Positions 11,156-23,138 of a stretch of 64,000 bases of DNA are shown in pieces. Positions within the stretch are counted from its first letter, which is position 1; each line of letters begins with the position of its first letter. The position numbers and the translations under genes were made by a program. The DNA is taken from NCBI GenBank assembly GCA_029891385.1, contig CM057228.1, positions 57,791,783 through 57,855,782 of the forward strand, given 5' to 3'. Origin of the DNA: Erythroxylum novogranatense. Lineage: Eukaryota; Streptophyta; Magnoliopsida; Malpighiales; Erythroxylaceae. The notes under the pieces are model-generated. The model did no database searches. It was not told where the DNA came from and saw only the letters and a program-made list of their open reading frames with translations.

Positions 11156-11507
11156 AACCTAAACATGGTAATGTTGAGTGATCAACCATCCGACACGTCA
11201 TGAACCAGATGATCTTTTTGGTTAAGAAGATAAAAAGTCGTAAGAGTTCAAGGTAACAGTAACAGTAAGTTACAGACGGTAATTTCTATCATGAGAAAGT
11301 TTTTGAAGGAAAGCTTCTCAAAGCCTTGAGATTATCACCTACTATAGAACATTCTTGAAATACCCTAACATCGGATTTTAAAGAACTCTCAATAAAACAT
11401 TTCATTACTCTGTTTTGATATCAAATACTCCTTGCTCACACTTTCAATTTCAGATACTAACATCACTCCTTTGAGAAATATATTTGTGCGTTTAATTCTT
11501 TGTTAAC
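11156..11507 (+). other. SIRE spacer between pol and the accessory ORF
   Basis: No reading frame or repeat is seen. It ends in TTAAC (11503-11507), the target-site duplication of the inserted solo LTR. The sequence resumes at 23274 with the same TTAAC. Confidence 0.6.
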
Positions 11508-13299
11508 TGTTGGGCCCCAAATTTTTTTTATTGATATTATTAAGTATGAATTGTGTTGATTGTATGATTTATTATTTAGTGTGATTGTTTTGGAAGTATT
11601 AATGGAAAATTAAGATTTATTTGAGATTAGTATGGAATAAGTGGTAACGAAAGAGTAAAAATATATGAGGGCATAATGGGAAGATCACTTAGAGTTGGAG
11701 AGGTTTAGGCATTGCATGGAGGGGCATATTGGTCCTTACTCACTCCATTAAGGCTTAAGTGAAAGGAATTAGAAGAAGAAAATAAAAAGAACAAGGAAAG
11801 AAGAGAGTGCCATGGAAGAGAGGAAGAAGAAGAGAAAAAGAGGAAAGCTAGGTTTAAAGATTTTTGGAAGAAATCAAAGCATCATCAAGTAAGTTAAGCT
11901 CTTTTCCTTCTTGTTTGGGTTAGATGAAACCCTAATATAGCTTAGCATGTGTAGGAAAATGGTGGTTGAGTGGTTTATGAAAAATGGTTAAATCTCTTAG
12001 GGTTGATGATCATGTTGTGTTTGCTAATGATTTTGGGTTAGAATGAGCTTAGAAATGAAGTATAAGACTTGATTTAGGGTTTAGATGTGTTATATTTGAA
12101 AGATGGGAGGATTAGGGTTGAAGACTATGAGAAAAACAAGTTTCGGGAGGATTCTGGGCTCGTACGTTGCGGCATGCTCTCTGGCTCAAATGCGTTATGC
12201 TGCTCAGATTTCTCATGCAATGAGCTTCTTTCCATCATGGCGAGCACCATTTCTCATGCAACATGCTTTGGTATTTTTGTATAACTTTTGATGTAAATGT
12301 CCAAATGAGGTGATTTTTGATTCGTTGTAAACTAAAGACATAGGGATACAAGTTTTGTGAAGAGATGAAGTTCAGAACCAGTTTCTAAGAATCTTCAATT
12401 TTGGATGGAAGTTGAGCATAGAATTCTTGTTTCAGCGTGAGCTTTACTTCAAATTGTTAAAGTATGACCTTCCGATTTCTACACCAAATTGATTGAAATT
12501 TTGGTTGTTTGGTTAAGAAAATCAAGTGAGGCCAGAGGAGCAAGAGGATCAAGAGGAAAGATATTCTTAAGCAAGTTATAAGCAAGAAATTCAAGGTGGG
12601 TACATACTTATAATAAAGTAAATAAGTTACTCATTGTTTTGTTCAAATCAAGAAAGATTTAATGATTTAAAATTTGCATCATCAATGTTGCCTTAATTGC
12701 TATTGTGAAATGATTATATGTTTGCTATATGATTTGCACTCATGATTAATAAAAAGGTTTAAAAAAGATTTTCTCTTTTCAAGAATTCATGCTTATGAAA
12801 TCATGTTTTCCGAAATGTATGAAAAGCAAGTTTACAAGCAAGTGCCAGTTTGGCAAATCGAGTTTACAAGACTTTGAATCATGCATGTTATGTGAGTTTG
12901 TGGTAGTCCCTCAAGAACCGTTACGTGCACGTTGACTCATGAAAAGGCTTCTCCTGCCTGCCCGCTAGTGGCACGGAGCTCTCCACAAGGACTCCCTCAA
13001 GAAACTACGACTACACATGACCATCTTGATGGGAATGTGTAGTGCGTCATGAACCCGGACTAACCCAAACCATTATGCTATGCTTATGTGTTTATGATTT
13101 GTTACCATATTTCATGCATTCATGTTTTGAATTCTACTCATGAATTGTTTAAAAATCAATCATTTCGAGATAATGACTTTTACATGCACAATCATTGTGA
13201 TTTCAAAGTGTATCACGACAATGAGTTATCTTTTGAATAGTTTTGCTTATTTCTGTATTATAAATATGTTCCCACGAGCTTTATAGCTTACCCCCTTTA

Positions 13300-13826
13300 T
13301 GTAGGAAAATCCCGGTGTGAGCATCATATGCCCACGGTGCGGAAAACAAAAAATTTTGTTCCGGGACCTTCCCGAAAGCCAGGATCCATGTGCCTATACA
13401 ACAAACTCAAACCATAACGGCCAAAGGAGACCGTCTCTAACGATATCCACGCAGAGATCGGAGAACCTAACCGGGACAAACCCTTTGACCTGGGAATAGC
13501 TAGAACAAAGTAAAGAGTGCTAGCTCCTACCTTTGTCCTTGGAGAGCTTGGAATCACGATGAAGAGAAGCTTGAAGAAGCTTGGAGAGTGATGATCGATG
13601 GAGAAGAGATGAAGAACTTTGAAAACACTTTTCAAAACCCTTTTGTTCTTCACTTTTCAAAACCAACGAACATTTCTACTTCCAAAAACCTTTTAGGTTT
13701 TGTTTAAACCCACGATCATCCCACTTCCTCTCACACTTTGCCATTTGTCTTTTAATCTTTTAAGGACATTTAATGCTTACGGTGACAAGGCATATCAAAG
13801 AAGGTTCTCATGCTTCTTCATCCACG

Positions 13827-13862
<36 letters not shown>

Positions 13863-15152
13863 TCTTTAATTAATTAATTATATATATATATAAATAAATG
13901 CTGAAGTGGTCCATCATATCTGGGTCGGTCCTACCGCCTCACGGGTCCCGGTATGGGAAAAACCTCCGGAAACGTTTTTCAGCAATATCGACGTCGCGAT
14001 CTCATCGGGACATATCTCGATCTCATCGGGATCCATTTAATCCTTTTGCTCTCCATTTATTGGAACTCTGTCCAAAACTATTTTATAAATTCTCCGAGAC
14101 ACTCTTATGCGTGTGACCCATTAGGTTCCCGGTTATGTTGACCACTTAGATTAACACTTAATCTGAGCAAGTCATGAGCGGTATCTAGCAACACATCATG
14201 ACCTCCAATTGACCGGAAAGTAATTGGTTTGACGAATGAGCATGTATTCATCATGAACCATATCAAGAACCTTTCCATAGACAATTTCTGTGCAATTCGT
14301 CCTTTCACCATGCTATACCCCACTTGGTTATAAGTATGGGCAAAGTGTCAACTCTTTACTAGACTGACTATGTCAAATCTAGTCCAAGTGATTTCAGTTC
14401 TTTTCCTGGGACTCATTACTTAATATGTCAATGAAGACACTCTTCATGACATACTTACTCCGGCCAGAGATTTCCAAGTAATGACCCTAACAAGAGGCCA
14501 TGGGTATCATCTTCGCTATCACGAAGTGGTGAATCCTCTATTGGCTACTCAATTACCTTGAATACCTCAGTGTACCCAATCACCACCCTATGAGCGACCT
14601 CAGAAGGCAACAAGGAATGGAGTCAAAGCACGAATCAAGATCTAAGATATCCTTGAGCACCTCAAGTCTAAGGATACTTGCACCATTGCTATGATGAGAT
14701 TATCACCGACATTAGAATAGGACATCCATGTGATGATCTCATAGCAGTCATCCAATGTACTTACTACCTCTAGTAAGCATCCACATCTCAACCCTAAATA
14801 TCTCATATTTACAACTTACGAGATCCACCGCTGATCAAATCAAGGAGCACGAGATGTGCTAGTCTCTCGGATTACCGATGTCCGATCTCGGTAATCCTAT
14901 GACTAGGACAATTTAGATCTTGACATAATTGCACATGATAGGAATCTCGGTAGTATGATCACATCACAATCTCCTTCATGCTATGTCATATATCATAGAC
15001 TTCATTAATTTGCTTATAGATCAATATCGGTTCATAAATAATGAGCAATGAAGTTAATGAAATATGCCTTTCTTTATTTATTTAATAAAGGCTGTACACA
15101 ACTTTGTACAAAATGCGCTAAAGGCGATTGCCTTTAGGGCACTACTCTAACA
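13300..15152 (-). repeat. 3' LTR of the Tork-type element
   Basis: 1853 bp, bounded on the plus strand by TGTAGGAAAATCCC and ACTCTAACA. It contains an AT dinucleotide run (13829-13895). Compared with the partner LTR most of it is nearly identical, but 14460-14930 differs by many small insertions and deletions. Frames within it (13324-13653, 13898-14116, 14105-14323) recur in the other LTR and are not genes. Confidence 0.93.
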
Positions 15153-15165
15153 ATCTCCCACTTGA
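15153..15165 (-). other. Polypurine tract of the Tork-type element
   Basis: On the minus strand the bases before the 3' LTR read AAGTGGGAGATTG, a typical copia plus-strand primer. Confidence 0.8.
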
Positions 15166-15293
15166 CCTAAAGCCAATCGCCTGGATATCTAATACCATAG
15201 GCGAGTACATGAGAATCAAAACTCTTTTGTGACAATGGCTTTGTCAACGGATCGACAATATTACGCTCGGTGGGAATTCTCTCGATCTGGACA

Positions 15294-16770
15294 TCACCTC
15301 GCCCTATGATCTCCCGATCGATGATATCTGCGAGATGCGTGTTTGGATCGTTGATGAGACCTTGGTTCTTTCACCTGCGCAATGGCCCCATTGTTTTCAC
15401 AATACAACTGCATGGGTCCATCACTGCTAGGAACCACACCAAGTTTAGTAATGAACTTCTTGATCCAAGCCGCTTCTTTTCTTTCAAGCGGCAATGTACT
15501 CTGCCTCGGTCGTTGAATCGACAGTTGTCTCTTGTTTGGAACTCTTCCAACTAACTGCCCCGCCATTCAGTGTGAATACATAACCTGATTGGGATTTGGA
15601 ATCATCCTTATCAGATTGAAAACTGACATCTGTATACCCGCTCACCTGGAGATCTCCATCCCCATATATCAAGAAAACATCCTTAGTCCTTCGCAAGTGC
15701 TTAAGGATATTCTTGACAGCCACCCAATGACCCTCACTAGGATCCGATTGGTATCTGCTCGCAACACTTAGAGCATATGATACATCGGGTCTCGTACATA
15801 GCATAGCGTACATGATAGATCCTACCGCAGATGCATACGGGATCATATTCATGTGCATCCTCTCATCTTGTGTCTTAGGAAACAAAGATTTTGAGAGTGT
15901 TATCCCATGAGTGATGGGAAGGTACCCTCTCTTGGATTGCTCCATGCTAAACCTTTTTAGCATCTTGTCTATGTACGTTGATTGTGAAAGACCAAGCAAC
16001 CTTTTTGATCTATCTCTATAAATCTTTATCCCAAGGATATAAGTTGCTTCACCAAGGTCTTTCATGGCAAATTGTTTGGACAACAAAATCTTGACCGATT
16101 GTAGCATAGAGACATCGTTTCCTAGCAATAATATGTCATCTACATACAGCACAAGGACTACGATTGCAGTCCCATTAACCTTCTTATACACACAGTGTTC
16201 ATCCGGATTTTGTGAGAAACCAAACTCTTTGATTACCTCATCAAAATGGATATTCCAACTCTGGATGCTTGTTTCAATCCATAGATGGATTTGAAGCTTG
16301 CATACCTTTTCGCCATCATAGGAGGTGAAGCCCTCGGGTTGTGTCATATACACATCCTCGCCTAGATTTCCATTTAGGAAAGTTGTCTTCACATCCATTT
16401 GCCATATCTCATAATCATAATGAGTGGCAATGGCTAGGAGTATTCTAATGGATTTAAGCATTGCTACTGGGCTGAAGGTCTCGTCGTAGTCAACTCCTTG
16501 TCTTTGACGAAAGCCTTTAGCCACAAGCCTTGCTTTATAGGTAATTACATTACCATCCATATCGGTTTTATTTTTGAAAACCCATTTGCACCCTATGGGT
16601 TTGATTCCTTCGGGTGCCTCAACCAAAGTCCATACTTGGTTTTCATACATGGAATCCATTTCAGCTTTCATAGCATGAAGCCATTTCTTAGACTCTGAAC
16701 TCTTCAGAACCTCTTCATAGGTGGTAGGCTCATCATCTTCTATGAACAATACGTCATTCTGTTCATTCAC
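15294..16770 (-). pseudogene. Tork-type copia reverse transcriptase and RNase H
   Basis: The main frame (16770-15484, 428 codons) runs from WLHAMKAEMDSM through KARLVAKGFRQRQG, VDVKTTFLNG-type sequence and LVLYVDDILLLG to RNase H (SGYTDVSFQSDKDDSKSQSG, EAEYIAA). A one-base shift near 15500-15560 passes into the frame 15566-15294, which holds the RNase H end (ENNGAIAQVKEPRSHQRSKH). At 16250-16300 the conserved YGLKQASR block is read in the wrong frame between two compensating one-base changes. The long ORF therefore survives, but an RT core motif is destroyed. Confidence 0.88.
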
Positions 16771-17053
16771 GAGAAATCCATATCTCTCGGAAACAGAGCG
16801 TATCCTACGTGACCTACGAACTTCGTGTGTTGTAGAAGGTTGAATCTGTTACTTCATCTGTATGAGTCACACAGTTTGAGTTGAGCGATTGATCTGCGTC
16901 TGCATTCGAGCATCTTGAACTTCTTCAAGCTCAATTTTGCTCCCACTTGTCTTCTTGTAAAGAAACTCTTTCTCTAAAGACAGATGTGCTTGAAACAAAC
17001 ACCTTTTGTTCCTCGTGAGTAGAAGCGATATCCCATTGTTTCTTTAGGATATC

Positions 17054-18080
17054 CTACGAACAAACACTTGTCGATTTTGCATCAAGTTTATCGATCGTGT
17101 CCGCTTCACATAAGCGAGGACAACCCCAAACTTTCAAATGAGTAAGATAGGGTCTTTTGTTAGTCCACATCTCATATGGAGTAACATCAACTGTCTTTGA
17201 TGGAACTCTGTTTAACAAGTAAACAGTTGTCTCGATTGCATACCCCCAAAAGGATTTTGGCAACTTTACAAAGCCCATCATAGATCGTACCATGTCTAAC
17301 AAGGTTCGATTTCTCCTTTCTGTCATACCATTATGCCGTGGTGTGTAAGGAGGAGTCCATTGAGATAAAATCCCATTATCTCTGAGATAATCCAAAAACT
17401 CTTGGTCTAAGTATTCCCCACCACGATCTGATCGTAATGTCTTGATACTTTTCCCAAGTTGGTTTTCTACTTCATTTCTGAATTGTTTGAACTTTTCAAA
17501 TGCTTCAGATTTGTATCTCATAAGATACAGGTACCCATATCGAGAATAATCATCGATAAAGGTAATGAAGTAAAGACAACCACTTCTGGCATGGATGGAC
17601 GTCGGACCACATACATCTGAATGTATTAGGTCTAATACTCCAGTCGCTCGTTCACCCTTTCCCTTAAAAGGTAACTTAGTCATCTTGCCTAATAAACAAG
17701 ATTCACATGTGTCATATGATTCATAATCAAATGACCCTAAGCTTCCACTCTTATGGAGCTTAGCTATGCGTCTCTCATTTATATGGCCAAGGCGACAATG
17801 CCATAAGTAAGTTGATTTTAAATTATCTCGTTTATGTCTTTTCGTGTCATTGACATTCATAATTGGATGTGACATATCTAATATGTAAATTCCATTGCAT
17901 AATGTACCAGTACCATAAAGAATTCCATTCAAACTAATAGAACAACCATTGTTACTAAAAGTCAAATGGAAACCAGTTCTATTTAAACAAGAAACAGACA
18001 ATATGTTCTTTGTTAATACAAGTACAAAATAACATTAATCTAATTTTATTACAAGCCCACTGGGGAGTGACAAGAAATAA
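17054..18080 (-). pseudogene. Tork-type copia pre-integrase and integrase
   Basis: From 18001 the frame carries the zinc-binding HCRLGHINERRI...CESCLLGKMTK segment, then the catalytic regions DLIHSDVCGP, FIDDYSRYGYLYL, LRSDRGGEY and HNGMTERRNRTLLDM. The acidic triad Asp-Asp-Glu is intact in the remaining text. It stops at 17054 within the C-terminal domain (RVPSKTVDVTPYEMW, LKVWGCP), before RT. The stretch 18080-18001 continues the protease C-terminus (LTKNILSVSCL) in the same frame after a stop. Confidence 0.88.
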
Positions 18081-18109
18081 GTGCCTACGGCTAATGCAGC
18101 AATTCTTGC

Positions 18110-18245
18110 TCCATTTCCCACACGCAGGTCTAGTTCTCCCATCATGAGTCGTCATCGTCCACGAGGCCTGCATATCATTGCATATGTGTGAGCCACTGGC
18201 GGTATCTAATACCCATATGTTATGGTCGAAACAGTATTAACCTCA
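18110..18245 (-). pseudogene. Tork-type copia protease
   Basis: The minus strand reads WVLDTASGSHICNDMQ, with the LRVGNGARIAALAVGTY flap region a little downstream. In copia proteases the active site is D-T/S-G; here the Gly codon GGC reads GCC (DTA), so the catalytic triplet is changed. Frames are shifted between gag, protease and integrase. Confidence 0.7.
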
Positions 18246-18312
18246 ATGACAAACATACACGAAGAAGTCGAGGCATCGATGCCTTCTTACCTTCGATTCT
18301 TCCAGATAGACT

Positions 18313-18657
18313 TTACAGTTCGCTTCCGGTGGCTAGTCTTGCCTGATGGAAGCAAGTTCCTTTAGTGCGATCTCTTTGGTTTCTTCTCGTGAAACTTCCT
18401 TTCGGTTTCTTAGACCTTTTCTTCTTTAGATTCTTTTTCTTTGAACCAGAAGAAGAGTCCACCATAAGCACTTGCTTGCTATCCTTCTTGATAGATTGCT
18501 CTGCTGTCTTGAGCAGATTGATCAACTCAGGAATTGTCGTGAATATTTGGTTCATCCGATAGTTTAACACAAACTGTGAATAACTATCAGACAATCCAAC
18601 CAGAATTAAGTCAACACTTAATTCATAATCCATAAAAAAACCTAAGACGGCCAACAT
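18313..18657 (-). pseudogene. Tork-type copia gag, C-terminal part
   Basis: 114 codons match the UBN2-type gag of copia elements (LSDSYSQFVLNYRMN, PELINLLKTAEQSIKK) followed by the basic linker KKKNLKKKRSKKPKG. The N-terminal half of gag, which should lie at 18660-19100, is not recognisable in any frame; other sequence sits there instead. The nucleocapsid zinc knuckle is not evident. Confidence 0.75.
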
Positions 18658-18659
18658 CT

Positions 18660-20755
18660 CAATAACCTTTAGGGAAAGAGAGAAAGAATGTTAGAATAGA
18701 ATTACATGCATGATCATAAGGACTTGCATGACATGCATATGGCTCCCACTAGTTTCAAAGAATCCATAACCCTTAGTACGAATCCAAGAAACATTATGAC
18801 AAAATGTCCTAGTGGGTCGATATCTGACATTGCTAAAATGACCTTGGGTTTACCCAACAAGCCACCTTAGGTCAATCGGTAGGTATCGGTTATACCAATT
18901 GCATCATAGATATCCGACATTACTAAAATGACCTTGGGTTTACCCAACAAACCACCTTAGATCTATCGGCAGGTATCGGTCATACCATTTGCTTCATAGA
19001 TGCAACTATCGACTAGTGCTATCAACTCGTGATGTATGCACACACATTGGGTTATCAACTCTTGATGCGCGTACATCTGATGTACTCTACCCAATTTCGC
19101 CTCTGTCCACGTTGACCTTGAGTTTACTCAACAAATCAACGCTTCTAGTGAAAACCGACCCATTAATCCGAAAATCTTATTTTCATGGTTCGAACATATC
19201 CGTATAGAGTGAGCTTGGGTTTACCCAACAACCCAACTCTATAAGAACTCTGGTTCTCCCCATATTAATGGAAGGCGTTAGTTTTCATATGATTTGAGGG
19301 TTTTCAGGTCTCTTCTTCTTCTTCTCCAAGCCGTAGGATTATCGTCACCATGACTATATGGAATGATTTAGGGCATTTCATCAATCACATTGAATCTATA
19401 CCTAAAATCATCCATCATCCCACCTTTGCATGTTGTAAGTCGACTTGTGTATGTGTAAGTGGACTTATGCTAGTGTGTAAGTCGACTTATGCATGTGTAA
19501 GTCGACTTATGCTAGTGTGTAAGTCAACTTATGAATGTGTAAGTCGACTTATGCAGCTGTGCATGAACAAGTCGACTTGTACCATTGTACAAGTCGACTT
19601 ATGCGTCTACAGTGCACGGATAAGTCGACTTATATCTTTATTAGTCGACTTATCCATGTGGAATTGCTATCTAATCGGCTAATTTCTCAATCCTTGCAGT
19701 TCCAATTCACAATACCAAGTGTAATATCCTTTATTATGATGTATCAATGAAACACTTTCATTGTTCCATGCTTACCATATATAGTCAAACTATACATGAA
19801 AAACTTGAAATTAATGAATACACTCTTATTCATTTAGATTTCCAAATAATTTGAGAACATCAAACTATCACCCTAAGTATCTCTAGGTAGTCTAAACTTT
19901 ATCAAGACTACTTTGGCACATGTCACAAAATTTGTGACGGCCAAAATAATCAAGACAATGAAATACACTAACGAGACGCTAATGTGACACATTTGACATC
20001 CGAAAAATATTTGGAAACCCAATTTCAAGAAATTCAATTTGGAAAGCATACAACATCAATATAACACATTTTTAATCACATTAAAAATGATCCAAGGCAT
20101 TGGAATTGAGAAATACACAATTTTACATTCCAAACAAAACAGCTCCAGCAACTTTCTCAAAACTGCCAAGCTCTGTGTTTTGCTTGAAAAACTCATTGAA
20201 ATAATTTCAATAAATTATGAGAAAATTACAGAGGTTACAACATGTTCCATGAATTTTTTCAGGATTTATTTTCAACAAAAACTCATCCAACCTCAGCAAC
20301 AAAGCCAATGTAGAATATGTGTTCCTCAACACAGTTATTCCCAGCAGCACACAATAAATTCTCAAATAAATAGTAAATCACCTCGAAAACATTTTTCCAT
20401 TCTCAAAGACATTCATAAACATCTTAGAGACATGTTGGTAAAAGCAAATCCGAAAAACAATTTTTTTACAATTTATTCTCGAATTTATAAGCATGCCTGT
20501 TCATTGAATGTGCACAAAGACAGCAACTAGAACATTGGGGAATAAATTAGCAAAACCATATAAAATCACATTGATAAATTCTGAGCTTCCACAGACATAT
20601 GCAACAACATCTTGTGAACATATCTGGGCAAGAAAATTTCTAAAACTATATTTCTATACTGAATTCGAAATTCACACAATCAACATGCATCATTGTCACA
20701 AGCATTAGGCAGCTCCGACCTAGTTATGGTTTCATCGTTGTATATGACACAAGTG
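18660..20755 (-). other. Long noncoding leader of the Tork-type element
   Basis: About 2.1 kb lies between the primer binding site and the remaining gag. It contains a 90-bp direct repeat (18821-18910 and 18911-19000, landmark GACCTTGGGTTTACCCAACA) with a weaker third copy near 19105, and a palindrome array at 19436-19655. The plus-strand frame 20039-20530 (163 codons) has low-complexity composition and no recognisable domain. I see no gene here. Confidence 0.65.
19436..19655. repeat. Palindrome array TAAGTCGACTTA in the Tork leader
   Basis: About ten copies of TAAGTCGACTTA or one-base variants lie every 20-30 bp (for example 19435, 19479, 19499, 19542, 19568, 19589, 19620). Spacers are short and partly repeated (TGCATGTG, TGCTAGTGTG). 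The plus-strand frame at 19350-19682 merely translates this repeat. Confidence 0.95.
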
Positions 20756-20756
20756 T

Positions 20757-20767
20757 CTCTGATACCA
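20757..20767 (-). other. Primer binding site (initiator tRNA-Met) of the Tork-type element
   Basis: Immediately inside the 5' LTR, the minus strand reads TGGTATCAGAG, the standard plant copia sequence complementary to the 3' end of initiator methionine tRNA. Confidence 0.9.
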
Positions 20768-20768
20768 C

Positions 20769-22628
20769 TGTAGGAAAATCCCAGTGTGAGCATCACATGT
20801 CCACGGTGCGGAAAACAAAAATTTTTGTTCCTGGACCTTCCCGAAAGCCAGGATCCATGTACCTATACAACAAACTCAAACCATAACGGCCAAAGGAGAC
20901 CGTCTCTAACGATATCCACGCAGAGATCGGAGAACCTAACCGGGACAAACCCTTTAACCCGGGAATAGCTAGAACAAAGTAAAGAGTGCTAGCTCCTACC
21001 TTTGTCCTTGGAGAGCTTGGAATCACGATAAAGAGAAGCTTGAAGAAGCTTGGAGAGTGATGATCGATGGAGAAGAGATGAAGAACTTTGAAAACACTTT
21101 TCAAAACCCTTTTGTTCTTCACTTTTCAAAACCAACGAACATTTCTACTTCCAAAAACCTTTTAGGTTTTGTTTAAACCCACGATCATCCCACTTCCTCT
21201 CACACTTTGCCATTTGTCTTTTAATCTTTTAAGGACATTTAATGCTTATGGTGACAAGGCATATCAAATAAGGTTCTCATGCTTCTTCATCCACGTATAA
21301 CACATATATATATATATATATATTAATTATTTAATTAATTAATTAATTATATATATATATATAAATAAATGCTAAAGTGGTCCAGTCACACTGGGATCGG
21401 TCCTACCGGCCTACCGGGTCTCGGTATGGGAAAAACCCCGGGAAATGTTTTTCAGCAATATCGATGTCGCGATCTCATCGGGACATATCTCGATCTCATC
21501 GGGATCCATTTAATCCTTTTGCTCTCCATTTATTGGAACTCTGTCCAAAACTATTTTACAAATTCTCCGAGACACTCTTATGCGTGTGTCCCATTAGGTT
21601 CCCGGTTATGTTGGTCACTTAGATTAACACTTAATCTGAGCAAGTCATGAGCGGTATCTAGCAACACATCATGACCCCCAATTGACCGGAAAGTAATTGG
21701 TTTGACGAATGAACATGTATTCATCATAAACCATATCACGAACCTTTCCATAGACAATTTCCGTGCATTTCGTCCTTTCACCATGCTATACCCCACTTGG
21801 TTATGAGTATGAGCAAAGTGTCAACTCTTTACTAGACTGACTATGTCAAATCTAGTCCAAGTGATTTCAGTTCTTTTCCTGGGACTCATTACTTAATATG
21901 TCAATGAAGACACTCTTCATGACATACTTACTCGACCAGAGATTTCAAGTAATGACCCCGACAAGAGGCCATGGGTATCATCTTCTGCTATCACAGAAGT
22001 GGTGAATCCTCTATTGGCTACTCAATTACCTTCGAATACCTCAAGTTGTACCCAATCACCACCCTATGAGCGACCTCTGTAAGGCAACAAGGAATGGAGT
22101 CAAAGCACGTAATCAAGATTCAAGATATCCTTGAGCACCTCAAGTCTAAGGATACTTGCACCATTCTATGATGAGATTATCAACGACATTAGAATAGGAC
22201 ATCCATGTGATGATCTCATAGCAGGTCATCCAATGTACTTACTACCTCTAGTAAGCATCCACATCTCAACCCTAAATATCTCATATTTACAGCTTCTGAG
22301 ATCCACTTCTTGATCAAATCAAGGAGCACGAGATGTCTAGTCTCCGGATTCCGATGTCCGATCTCGAGAATCCTATGACTAGGGACAATTTAGATCTTGA
22401 CATAATTGCACATGATAGGAATCTCAGTAGTATGATCACATCACAATCTCCTTCATGCTATGTCATATATCATGGACTTAATTAATTTGTTTATAGATCA
22501 ATATCAGTTCATAAATAATGAACAGCAAGTTAATGAAATATGCATTTATTTATTTATTTAATAAAGACTGTACACAACTTTGTACAAAATGCGCTAAAGG
22601 CGATTGCCTTTAGGGTACTACTCTAACA
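20769..22628 (-). repeat. 5' LTR of the Tork-type element
   Basis: 1860 bp, the same boundaries as its partner. On the minus strand it starts TGTTAGAGTAG and ends GGATTTTCCTACA next to the primer binding site. The AT run at 21304-21362 differs in length from the partner. Confidence 0.93.
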
Positions 22629-23010
22629 CTTTATCCTCCCCATTCAGGTGATGAGCAAGAGATCGAGTAAGTCAAGAGTTATGGCATCACTCCGATTTGT
22701 CTTATTCATGTATTTTCAAGTTATACTTTTGGAAGTCAAGGCTTTAGTTACATTTCAAGTTTTATTGGTTCAAGTGTATTTTGTATTTTTGGCTCTTGAA
22801 CTCAAAGGTTGTAACTTAGTTTGAAATGTATTAAAGCTTTGTAAAACTCATCTTTTGGTTATTAATGAGATATGAATGTTTTTGTTCCAAATCTTTCGCA
22901 TTGAATCGTTTAGAAGTTTGCTTGAGTGTATGTTGATAAGTTTTGGGGTGGGGTTGATTTAATAAAATGAGAGAAAGTTTCAGGTTTATTCACTGTGGCC
23001 GAAGAAGACG

Positions 23011-23138
23011 GTCGCCGCGACAAGGCTGCCTGCTCGCCGCATGAAGGGTTCACCGCGGCGAGAGTTGCTTCGCTAGCCGCGGCGAGGGCTTCATTGCTTC
23101 CTGCGACGTGGCAAGCCGAGAGGGCTCGCCGCGGTGAG
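23011..23138. repeat. Palindromic cassette with CCGCGG core in the solo family-X LTR
   Basis: Very GC-rich compared with its flanks. Copies of CTCGCCGCGGCGAG or near variants lie at 23049-23063, 23073-23087 and 23125-23138, with partial copies at 23011-23020 and 23032-23041. The core differs from that of the other family-X copy in this window. Confidence 0.85.

Larger units (their letters stand above)
13300..22628 (-). mobile_element. Complete Tork-type Ty1/copia element, minus strand
   Basis: Two similar LTRs (13300-15152 and 20769-22628) flank coding remnants in the order gag, protease, integrase, RT, RNase H on the minus strand, the Ty1/copia order. The target duplication CTTTA is perfect (13295-13299 and 22629-22633). 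The primer binding site and polypurine tract are at the expected ends. RT wording such as SWNIHFDEVIKEFGF and integrase wording such as SKTVDVTPYEMW suggest the Tork group (Angela-like); that lineage call is from memory. The internal region is mutated, the N-terminal half of gag is missing, and a 2.1-kb leader occupies the 5' part. Confidence 0.92.

Noticed and set aside
13324..13653. Minus-strand ORF of 109 codons, also present at 20793-21122
   Set aside because: Duplicated because it lies in both LTRs; no homologue pattern, most likely chance in LTR sequence.
19436..19655. Regularly spaced short repeats that look CRISPR-like
   Set aside because: The repeats are only 12 bp and palindromic, spacers are short and partly repeated, and the context is a plant retrotransposon leader without cas genes.
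19350..19682. 110-codon Cys/Ser-rich ORF resembling a repeat peptide
   Set aside because: It is the direct translation of the TAAGTCGACTTA array, antisense to the element; no start context or homologue pattern.
20039..20530. 163-codon plus-strand ORF in the Tork leader
   Set aside because: Antisense to the element, of low-complexity composition, no recognisable domain, and not flanked by gene signals.
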